A stretch of DNA of 38,694 nt from Brucellaceae bacterium (GTDB lineage: Bacteria > Pseudomonadota > Alphaproteobacteria > Rhizobiales > Rhizobiaceae). Each line of letters opens with the position of its first letter. Positions within the stretch are counted from its first letter, which is position 1. Below the pieces are notes generated by a model. It saw only the letters and a list, made by a program, of their open reading frames with translations. It was not told where the DNA came from and did no database searches. Positions 27,131 through 36,468 of the stretch are shown in pieces. The position numbers and the translations under genes are program-made. The stretch lies in the NCBI GenBank assembly GCA_020637775.1, contig JACKJV010000017.1, forward strand, positions 1 to 38,694, read 5' to 3'.

Positions 27131-27985
27131 ATGCGGCTGGACGACCTGCTGACGAAAAGCCGGCGCATGCTTGCCGATGCGGGCGTTGCGGAGCCGGGAA
27201 CCGACAGCCGGATTCTTCTCGCAGGCCTGCTTGGGCTGGACATGACCCGCCTGATCGCGGACGGTGACAGGCACGTCGAAAGCGGGCAGGCCGGACATGT
27301 GCTTGCCGCCATGGCGCGGCGGGCAGCCGGCGAACCGGTTTACCGCATTCTGGGCAGGCGCAGCTTCCGCAACCTGGAGCTTTCGCTCTCGCCGGCTACG
27401 CTGGAGCCGCGCCCCGACACCGAGATCCTGGTCGATCTGGTCTTGCCCATGTTACAGGCAATGGTAAGGCGGGGCATCCGGCCGCGCATTCTGGATCTGG
27501 GAACCGGAACCGGCGCCATCCTGCTTGCGTTGACCGATGAAGTGCCGCAGGCGAGCGGCCTTGGCGTGGACATTTCCGCCGGTGCCGTGGAGACGGCGGA
27601 AGCCAATGCCAAGGCGGCTGGACTGGCGGACCGGGCGGCGTTCCGGGTATCCGACTGGTTCACCGCTGTCGAAGGCGTCTTCGATGTCATCGTCTCCAAT
27701 CCGCCCTATATCCCGGGCAAGGAGATCGACGAACTGGAGCGCGAAGTCCGCGATCACGATCCGCGAGCGGCTCTCGATGGTGGCGCCGATGGTCTCGACC
27801 CTTACCGGATCATTGCCGCCAGGGCCGGAGCGTTTCTGGCGGAGGGCGGCGTGATTGCCGTCGAACACGGATTCGACCAGCGGGACAGCGTTTGCCGCCT
27901 GTTTGGCGAATCAGGTTACAATGTGGCGAAAGCGGCCCATGATCTCGGTGGCCACGACAGGGCTATCCTGTTTGAAAGGTTGTAG
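27131..27985 (+). CDS. prmC: Protein-(glutamine-N5) methyltransferase, release factor-specific
   Basis: PrmC methylates the glutamine of the GGQ motif of release factors. The 284-residue protein has an N-terminal helical domain (1-85), the SAM motif LDLGTGTGAI (121-130), and the NPPY motif that binds the target glutamine at 190-193 (VSNPPYIPG). It follows prfA by two bases, the usual order. Its stop lies 325 nt before the next gene. Confidence 0.97.
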   Translation: MRLDDLLTKSRRMLADAGVAEPGTDSRILLAGLLGLDMTRLIADGDRHVESGQAGHVLAAMARRAAGEPVYRILGRRSFRNLELSLSPATLEPRPDTEILVDLVLPMLQAMVRRGIRPRILDLGTGTGAILLALTDEVPQASGLGVDISAGAVETAEANAKAAGLADRAAFRVSDWFTAVEGVFDVIVSNPPYIPGKEIDELEREVRDHDPRAALDGGADGLDPYRIIAARAGAFLAEGGVIAVEHGFDQRDSVCRLFGESGYNVAKAAHDLGGHDRAILFERL

Positions 27986-28018
27986 AAAACTGGTATTCGA
28001 GCCGCACCGGAAAAAAAG

Positions 28019-28046
28019 CTTGGCATTGTGCGTGAATGGCTATAGT
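28019..28046 (+). promoter_or_regulatory. Candidate sigma-70 type promoter for the DUF4167 gene
   Basis: CTTGGC (28019-28024) resembles the alphaproteobacterial -35 CTTGAC, and TATAGT (28041-28046) the -10, separated by 16 nt. If used, transcription would start near 28053 and give a leader of about 255-260 nt before the ATG at 28311. Confidence 0.45.
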
Positions 28047-28049
28047 TTC

Positions 28050-28310
28050 CGGTTACCGGACATGAACAGGTCTTGAACCTGATACAGTCACGGTTCCCGC
28101 TGACGAACAAGGAAGCACAGGAAGGCCGATGCATCTTGCATCGCCGGGCGCGCGCAAAGAGACGCAACCTGCCATCCACGCCGCCGCGCCTTCGTCAGAC
28201 AGGCAGACTTAGCCAAAGGCACAGCCGGGGGGCATTGCCGGGCCGAAGCCCAAGGAAGCAGGGCGTGTATCGATCCCGAACGACTATCGATTCCGATTGA
28301 AGAGAGAAAC
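28050..28310 (+). other. Long untranslated leader with hairpins upstream of the DUF4167 gene
   Basis: No convincing reading frame is seen in this stretch. It holds a tight hairpin CGATGCA-TCT-TGCATCG (28127-28143), a GGGC-CGAA-GCCC hairpin (28240-28251), and a near-perfect 12-nt direct repeat TATCGAT(C/T)CCGA at 28268-28279 and 28285-28296, ending just before the purine-rich ribosome site GAAGAGAG. It could be a regulatory leader or hold a small RNA; no known riboswitch, SRP RNA, tmRNA or RNase P signature was recognised. Confidence 0.4.
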
Positions 28311-29057
28311 ATGAGGCCAAACCAGCAGAATCGGCGCATGCGCGGGCGGAACAACAGCAACCGCAAGGGTCCCAATCCGCTGACCCGCACCTATGAGAGC
28401 AACGGGCCGGACGTGAAGATCCGCGGTTCCGCGCAGCAGGTGGCCGACAAGTACAGCGCGCTGGCCCGCGACGCCATGAGCGCCGGCGACCGCGTGATGG
28501 CTGAAAATTACCTGCAGCATGCCGAGCACTACAACCGCATCATCGCAGCCGCGACGGCGCAGATGCAGCCGCAGCGCGATGCCCGCGACGATGACGATGA
28601 TGGCGATGAGCGCACTGAAGGCGCCAGCGGCTCCGACAACCGGCGTGAGGATCGCGACAGCCGTGGTGATGACAGCCGCGGCGAAGACGGGTCCGGCAGC
28701 AATGACGGCTCCGGTCCGCAGCCGGTGATCGACGGGACGCCGGCGGAAGTGGCGCTTGGCGACGAGCAGGGCGAGGGTCAGGGCAGCCGCCGCGGGCGCC
28801 GTCCGCGCCGCCGCGATCGCGAGCAGGACGCAGAAACGGCCGCCAAATCCGAGGAGACATCTTCCGATGGGCAGCCAACGGCCGGCGGTGACCGGAAAGA
28901 GGCTGAAGCTGATGCCAGGGAAGGCGAGGCAGAGCCGGAAAAGCCGAAGCGTACGCGCCGTCCGCGCAAGCCCAAGGCGGAGACGGACGAGGGCAAGTCC
29001 GGGGACGGAGATGGCGTATCATCGGGCGATGACAGCGCCGTGGAAGCCGCCGAATAG
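28311..29057 (+). CDS. DUF4167 domain protein with disordered charged tail
   Basis: The 248-residue protein begins with an arginine/asparagine-rich stretch (MRPNQQNRRMRGRNNSNRKG) and the DUF4167 core at about 22-85, with KIRGSAQQVADKYSALARDAMSAGDRVMAENYLQHAEHYNRI. The rest (about 90-248) is low-complexity, alternating acidic (DDDDDGDE, EDRDSRGDD) and basic (RRGRRPRRRDRE) blocks, and is surely disordered. The make-up suggests nucleic acid or ribonucleoprotein contact, but no function is established. The ATG follows GAAGAGAG. A bidirectional terminator follows. Confidence 0.9.
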   Translation: MRPNQQNRRMRGRNNSNRKGPNPLTRTYESNGPDVKIRGSAQQVADKYSALARDAMSAGDRVMAENYLQHAEHYNRIIAAATAQMQPQRDARDDDDDGDERTEGASGSDNRREDRDSRGDDSRGEDGSGSNDGSGPQPVIDGTPAEVALGDEQGEGQGSRRGRRPRRRDREQDAETAAKSEETSSDGQPTAGGDRKEAEADAREGEAEPEKPKRTRRPRKPKAETDEGKSGDGDGVSSGDDSAVEAAE

Positions 29058-29086
29058 GCGACCGCGTAGCGGTGCGATCCATCAAG

Positions 29087-29115
29087 AAAAGGCGGGGCTT
29101 CGGCTCCGCTTTTTT
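29087..29115. terminator. Bidirectional rho-independent terminator
   Basis: GCGGGGC-TTCG-GCTCCGC (29092-29109) is flanked by AAAA (29087-29090) and TTTTTT (29110-29115), giving a T-tract on both strands. It lies between the convergent DUF4167 and YnfA-type genes and serves both. Confidence 0.88.
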
Positions 29116-29152
29116 GTTGCGCCACATGCCGGGCGGCAGCGCGGCCGACGCG

Positions 29153-29479
29153 TCAGGTGCCACGCGGCGCCCACAGGATGATCGCCGCCCCGGCGAGGCA
29201 GGCTGCGGCGCCGGCCAGATCCCATTGATCCGGGCGATGGCCTTCGACCGTCCAGAGCCACAGAAGGGACGCGGCGATGTAGACGCCGCCATAGGCTGCG
29301 AAGGCCCGGCCCGCGAAGCCCGCGGGGCTGAGCGCCAGGAACCAGGCAAAGACCGCCAGGCTGGCCATGCCCGGCAGGAGCCACAAGGAACTGCGGTCCA
29401 GCCGCCACCAGGCCCAGAAGGCGAAACACCCGGCAATCTCGGCAATCGCGGCCAGCCCGTAGACAAGGATCGCGTTCAT
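29153..29479 (-). CDS. UPF0060 (YnfA) family small membrane protein
   Basis: A 108-residue protein with four predicted membrane helices. The sequence [30 protein letters not shown], then [46 protein letters not shown] is typical of UPF0060/YnfA, which is related to small multidrug resistance (SMR) proteins. The transported substrate, if any, is not settled. The ATG at 29479 gives the standard length; a start 12 codons upstream is possible. Confidence 0.93.
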   Translation of the reverse strand: MNAILVYGLAAIAEIAGCFAFWAWWRLDRSSLWLLPGMASLAVFAWFLALSPAGFAGRAFAAYGGVYIAASLLWLWTVEGHRPDQWDLAGAAACLAGAAIILWAPRGT

Positions 29480-29560
29480 TCCCGAGGCATAACCGATGGC
29501 GGGCCGCCGGTCCATCGGCAGGCGTCATGCGGCGGCATGCCGCATCAGCGCTCCATGCCG

Positions 29561-29589
29561 CTTGCGGAATGAACGGCCGCTTCCCATAT
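29561..29589 (+). promoter_or_regulatory. Sigma-32 (RpoH)-like heat-shock promoter of clpB
   Basis: CTTGCGG (29561-29567) and TCCCATAT (29582-29589), separated by 14 nt, fit the RpoH consensus CTTGAAA / CCCCATNT. The start of transcription would be near 29597, about 90 nt before the clpB ATG. Heat-shock control of clpB is known in other proteobacteria. Confidence 0.6.
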
Positions 29590-29687
29590 CCGGAACGAAC
29601 AAAATGGGGACGCCTCGAAGAGGGTTCCCGTCACTTGGCCCGACCCGGTGCCGCGCGACGCGGGCCGGCGAGGAGAGGAGACAGGAC

Positions 29688-32297
<2,610 letters not shown>

Positions 32298-32328
32298 AAG
32301 CCGACCGCACGGAGAACGAAGGCAAACA

Positions 32329-32357
32329 GGCCGGGTGCTTGACGCGCCCGGCCTTTT
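32329..32357 (+). terminator. Rho-independent terminator of clpB
   Basis: GGCCGGG (32329-32335) pairs with CCCGGCC (32347-32353), followed by TTTT (32354-32357). It stands 31 nt after the clpB stop and only 16 nt before the ATG of the YjbR gene, which therefore would need some read-through or its own promoter. Confidence 0.85.
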
Positions 32358-32373
32358 CGTTTGCAGATACGCC

Positions 32374-32739
32374 ATGACACTGGATGACTACAACGCTTTC
32401 TGTGGCAGCCTGCCGCACTCCCATCATGTCGTGCAATGGCGCGGCGCGCATGTCTGGAAGGTGGACACGAAGGTGTTCGCCATAGCGCGGTTCGATGCCG
32501 GCGAGGCGGAGCGCATCACGTTCAAGTGCTCGCCTTTTTCCTACGACATCCTGAAGGAACAGCCGGGACTGCGGCCGGCGCCTCACCTGGCCAGCCGGGG
32601 CATGACCTGGATCCAGCGCATTTCGGATGATGGCATGGATGACGGCGGGCTGAGAGACTACCTCGCCGAAAGCCACCGGCTCGCCGCCGAAGGGCTGACG
32701 AAGAAACGCCGGCGGGAACTGGGCCTGCTGCCGGCGTGA
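32374..32739 (+). CDS. MmcQ/YjbR family protein
   Basis: A 121-residue protein with the MmcQ/YjbR fold signature: VQWRGAHVWKVDTKVFAIARF, then ITFKCSPFSYDILKEQPGLRPAPHLASRGMTWIQRI and a C-terminal helix with YLAESHRLAAEGLTKKRRRELGL. Members are small, often called DNA-binding-like, with no settled role. No good ribosome site is visible before the ATG. It is squeezed between the clpB terminator and the convergent autotransporter gene (25 nt). Confidence 0.85.
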   Translation: MTLDDYNAFCGSLPHSHHVVQWRGAHVWKVDTKVFAIARFDAGEAERITFKCSPFSYDILKEQPGLRPAPHLASRGMTWIQRISDDGMDDGGLRDYLAESHRLAAEGLTKKRRRELGLLPA

Positions 32740-32764
32740 CTTGCAGTGGTGATCTGACGCTCGG

Positions 32765-34903
32765 TCAGAATTCGAGCCTGAGACCGGCGCTGGCAGCGAA
32801 ACCGTAGCGGCCGCCCGAGCCGGTCAACCCTTCCAGCGATGCATCGAAGGAAAGTCCGCTCCTGGCGCGGCGGGAGAAGCCGATCCCGGCACGCGCGGTG
32901 AACGTGCTGGCCCCGGCGCCGGGAAGCGGGGACCCGAAGAGCGTCTCGTCTCCGCCGAACAGGCTGGCCTGCAGGCTTGCGAACGGTGTGACAATGCTCC
33001 GGCCGCCGGCGTCTTCGCCAAGGGTGAAGGGCAGGGCAACCCGCATGTTCGCTCCTATCTGGTGGATGTCACGGCTTGCATATGTCAGCGGCAGTGAGAC
33101 ACCGGTCTCGCGATAGGCATTCATGAAAAGCCCCGCATAGTTGACCGATGCCCCGAATTCGATGGCTCTTTCGCCCATTGCCGTCACGGCCTTGAAGCCA
33201 AGTTCCGGAGAGACGAAGATTGCGCCGGGTCTGCCAATGGATGTGGCGAGGCCATCCGGTGCGCCTGCATCCGCGATGCGCTGCCGAATGGTGAACCTGC
33301 CTTGACCGACAGACAGAATGCCATAGACGACCGAATCGCCCATGTCGTGTTCCACATGCAAGCCACCGGCAAAGCCGTCGAAGTCGATGTTGTGGCGGGC
33401 CATACTGGTTTCGTAAGAGGTAAAGATACCTCCGACGAAGAAGCCCGCGCGCCAGCCGTCCCGGCCTTCAAATGCAAGGCCACCCTGGGCGACGCCATTG
33501 AAGCCCTCGAATTCCGCAGCGCCAACGCCGCCGAAGCGAGACCATGCTGCCGTTCCGGCTGCCCAGCCCCACGGTTTTGACAGAATGTCCGGATTGCCGG
33601 TCGAGGCGGTGGCAAGTGGCATCGGATTCGCTACAGCATGAGCGCGGACGACCGACATGAATGCGGTATTGGCGGCGGCGAAGACCGGCGTGATCGCCGC
33701 ATGAACAGTGGGATCGACGACGACAAGGCTCGTCCCCGACCAGATCAAGGTCTGGCCGGCGCTGTGCACCGTTTCTGGCCGCGAGGCGAAATGCAGGATC
33801 CTGCCTTCGACCGACAGCAGGTCAAGCGTGTCTTCGCCTGCACCCGGGTCAATGATCCCGGCGAATACCGCGCCGTCGCCGACCGTCACGATGTCGTTCC
33901 CGCCATAAAGTGCCAGCGCGGTGCCGCCGGTCCCGATGATGGTGCCGGTATTGACGATTTCCTGAACGGCGGCGTTCGTAGGGTCCGTGCCGATGCCGAC
34001 TTCGCCGCGGATCGTGCCGGAATTGTTGACGGCGCCGCCCCCAAGATCGAAGTCGATACCGGAATCCACTTCTCCGGGTGCCGAACTCGTCGACTCGATC
34101 AGGCCGGAATTGGAAACCGTGCCGCTGTCGAGTTCAATTCCGTCATTGAAGGTGCCGGAAATGATGCCGCTGTTGCTGATCGTGACATTGCCGGAGCCAT
34201 CGACGGCATCATCAGCCAAAGACCTGATCTCGCCGGAATTGGTGAGGATCAGGCCGTCCGCGTCGGCTTCAATGGCCTCGCCATCTCGGGATAAAATCTG
34301 GCCGGAATTCCTGACAGTCAGATTGGCGTTGCCCTCGACGGCCTTGTCGCCGCCGGTTTCGGTCTCGATGATTCCCGTATTGACGATCGTGACATTGTCC
34401 TCGCCTGCGACCTCGATGGCTTCGTCGGAGGTGCTGGAGATCGTTCCGTGATTGGTTATCGTCGAGCCGCCGTTGACCTGAACTGCATCGTCACCAGACG
34501 ATGTTATCGTCCCGTTGTTGATGATGGCGGCGTTATCGTTGGCGTTGACAGCATCGGCGGTTGTCGACCGGATCTGCCCGTCGTTGACAAGAATGAAGTC
34601 GTCGCCGGCATTGATCCCATCATCGCCACCGCTGATGATGTCGCCATCATTGGTCAGAGAAACTCCGTTTTCCAGTTCGAAGGCGCGGCCGGTATCATTG
34701 TTGACCCTGGAGCCCGTCAAGACCGAAACCGCGAGGCCGTTGGAACCGTCCGAGAAGCCATCGGCATCAATGCCGGAACACACGACCGAATCGCCTTTTC
34801 CCGGATTGTCCGGCGCACATTCGGCCTGTGCAGAAAAAATAGAAGAAAGCAGAGCCATGCCGGAAATGCCGGCCAGCAGCATGCGGGATTGTAACATAGT
34901 CAT
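32765..34903 (-). CDS. Autotransporter with beta-solenoid repeat passenger
   Basis: A 712-residue type V secreted protein. A signal peptide (1-27, ending SAQA) leads to a passenger of about 400 residues made of repeats of roughly 20-24 residues with the theme N-x-G-x-I-x-S, e.g. NNGTITSSGDDAVQ and NHGTISSTSDEAIE, which should form a right-handed beta-helix. The last 260 residues are an outer-membrane beta-barrel, ending in the terminal phenylalanine (GLRLEF) needed for Bam insertion. The passenger is highly acidic and has only two cysteines near the start (C29, C56 region). Its DNA looks less GC-rich than neighbours, which could point to transfer or to composition bias from the Asp/Asn/Ile/Ser repeats. 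Function probably surface adhesion; not shown. AGGGGG precedes the ATG. Confidence 0.88.
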   Translation of the reverse strand: MTMLQSRMLLAGISGMALLSSIFSAQAECAPDNPGKGDSVVCSGIDADGFSDGSNGLAVSVLTGSRVNNDTGRAFELENGVSLTNDGDIISGGDDGINAGDDFILVNDGQIRSTTADAVNANDNAAIINNGTITSSGDDAVQVNGGSTITNHGTISSTSDEAIEVAGEDNVTIVNTGIIETETGGDKAVEGNANLTVRNSGQILSRDGEAIEADADGLILTNSGEIRSLADDAVDGSGNVTISNSGIISGTFNDGIELDSGTVSNSGLIESTSSAPGEVDSGIDFDLGGGAVNNSGTIRGEVGIGTDPTNAAVQEIVNTGTIIGTGGTALALYGGNDIVTVGDGAVFAGIIDPGAGEDTLDLLSVEGRILHFASRPETVHSAGQTLIWSGTSLVVVDPTVHAAITPVFAAANTAFMSVVRAHAVANPMPLATASTGNPDILSKPWGWAAGTAAWSRFGGVGAAEFEGFNGVAQGGLAFEGRDGWRAGFFVGGIFTSYETSMARHNIDFDGFAGGLHVEHDMGDSVVYGILSVGQGRFTIRQRIADAGAPDGLATSIGRPGAIFVSPELGFKAVTAMGERAIEFGASVNYAGLFMNAYRETGVSLPLTYASRDIHQIGANMRVALPFTLGEDAGGRSIVTPFASLQASLFGGDETLFGSPLPGAGASTFTARAGIGFSRRARSGLSFDASLEGLTGSGGRYGFAASAGLRLEF

Positions 34904-34917
34904 CGATTTGCCCCCTG

Positions 34918-34945
34918 GTTGCACAAAACCAGCCAGAAGTTGCAC
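34918..34945. repeat. Direct repeat GTTGCAC at two helical turns, upstream of the autotransporter
   Basis: GTTGCAC occurs at 34918-34924 and 34939-34945, start-to-start 21 bp, followed in each case by an A-rich stretch. This sits within the autotransporter upstream region, starting about 15 nt from its ATG, and could be a paired regulator site. Chance occurrence cannot be ruled out. Confidence 0.3.
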
Positions 34946-35058
34946 TCAAATGTGACAAACAGATAAAACGGATTGGTCACCACGCCTTCTTCATGCCCGG
35001 TTCATGTTCAATGTGGTTGTCTTGCCGTTGACGATGCAATCATTCCCGGGAGCCGACC

Positions 35059-36402
35059 TTGACGTTCCAGCGCCTTGCCCTTTGCCTGCTACCGCTTGCC
35101 ATCAGCGTTTCGCCCGCCGCGACCGCGGAACGGCCCGTGACGGTCGCCCAGATGGAGGCGGAAATCCATATCGGGCGCAATGGCGAGCGCATCTATGTGA
35201 ACCCGTTCACCGGCGAGGTGGTCGCCATCGAGCCGGCGCGGCGTGTCCATCGCGATTGGAACCGGCGCCTGCCGCGTGACCGCTACGAGCCGGGCAGCCG
35301 GCAGTTCCGCGAAGTGCCGCCGGAGCGGCGGGAACGTCACTATCCCGGCCTCGAAGCACCGCGTCGGTTGCGCACGCTTGCGCCGGACATTCGCGATCGC
35401 AGCGTTGAACGCGCGCCGCTGCCCGGTCCCGCAGTGGATGCGCCGGCGCGAGATCAGGCGCTGGCCGACCGTCCGGCCCTGGACGGCCGCGCGACAGGAG
35501 CGGTCAGCCGCGATCTGGCGCCGGATGACCGGCAGGGCGCGCAACAGCCACTGGCGGCCTCGCGCATGATGGTTGCCAAGGCGCAGGTGCTGCTTGACCG
35601 GGCAGGGGCTTCGCCAGGCGTCATCGACGGTCTGAACGGTTCCAACATGGCCAATGCGCTCGACACCTGGCGCAGAATGACCGGGTCGGCACTCGATGTG
35701 ACCGACGAATCGGGTATCGATTCGCAGCTTGCCGCGCGCGGCGGCCCTGCCTTTGCCGAATACCGCATCACCAATACGGACGCGGCCGGCCCCTATGTCG
35801 CGTCGGTTCCTTCCGACTATGGCGACAAGGCAAGGCTGGACCGGCTGGCCTATACATCGCCCGCCGAGGCAATCGCCGAGAAATTCCACATGGACGAGGC
35901 TTTCCTGCGCTGGCTCAACCCGGAAGCGGATTTCTCGCGGCCGGGCACGGTCATCCAGGTTGCCGTTCCCGGAATGCGGGTGCTGGCGAATGTGGCCCGC
36001 ATCGAGGCCGACAAGGGCCGCGAGCAGGTGCGTGCCTATGATTCGGCCGGCCGGCTGGTTGCGGCCTATCCGGCGACCATCGGTTCTTCCGACACGCCGT
36101 CACCCAGTGGCACCGTGACCGTGGAGCGGATCGCCTTCGATCCCGAATATACCTATAACCCGAAGATCAACTTCAGGCAGGGGGCGAATGACAAGATCCT
36201 GCGCATTCCGCCCGGACCCAACGGCCCCGTCGGCAGCATCTGGATCGCGCTGTCGAAGCCGACCTATGGCATTCACGGTACGCCGGAGCCATCGCGGATC
36301 GGCAAGACCAACAGCCATGGATGCGTGCGGCTGACCAATTGGGACGCCGACGAACTGGCAAGGATGGTCAAGCCCGGCGTGACGGTGGAATTCATCGACT
36401 GA
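35059..36402 (+). CDS. L,D-transpeptidase (YkuD domain), periplasmic
   Basis: A 447-residue exported enzyme that forms 3-3 crosslinks in peptidoglycan or anchors proteins to it. A signal peptide (about 1-23, ending AATA) leads to a proline/arginine-rich region (about 60-170), a peptidoglycan-binding-like segment (AKAQVLLDRAGASPGVIDGLNGSNMANALDTWRRM), a LysM-like stretch (AIAEKFHMDEAFLRWLNPEADF), and the YkuD domain with catalytic C422 and H420 in NSHGCVRLTNWD. The start is a TTG (35059), chosen because GGGAG stands six bases before it and the signal peptide begins there. It converges with the M23 endopeptidase gene at 66 nt. Confidence 0.93.
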   Translation: MTFQRLALCLLPLAISVSPAATAERPVTVAQMEAEIHIGRNGERIYVNPFTGEVVAIEPARRVHRDWNRRLPRDRYEPGSRQFREVPPERRERHYPGLEAPRRLRTLAPDIRDRSVERAPLPGPAVDAPARDQALADRPALDGRATGAVSRDLAPDDRQGAQQPLAASRMMVAKAQVLLDRAGASPGVIDGLNGSNMANALDTWRRMTGSALDVTDESGIDSQLAARGGPAFAEYRITNTDAAGPYVASVPSDYGDKARLDRLAYTSPAEAIAEKFHMDEAFLRWLNPEADFSRPGTVIQVAVPGMRVLANVARIEADKGREQVRAYDSAGRLVAAYPATIGSSDTPSPSGTVTVERIAFDPEYTYNPKINFRQGANDKILRIPPGPNGPVGSIWIALSKPTYGIHGTPEPSRIGKTNSHGCVRLTNWDADELARMVKPGVTVEFID

Positions 36403-36468
36403 AGACGACGCCATCCTGCCGGAACTCGCCACATGCTGCCTGAGCGCGCTGGCGGCGGCCAGCGGCCA

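Noticed and set aside
28050..28310. Known structured RNA (SRP RNA, tmRNA, RNase P, riboswitch) in the DUF4167 leader
   Set aside because: Conserved core sequences of these RNAs were looked for and not seen; kept only as an unassigned leader.
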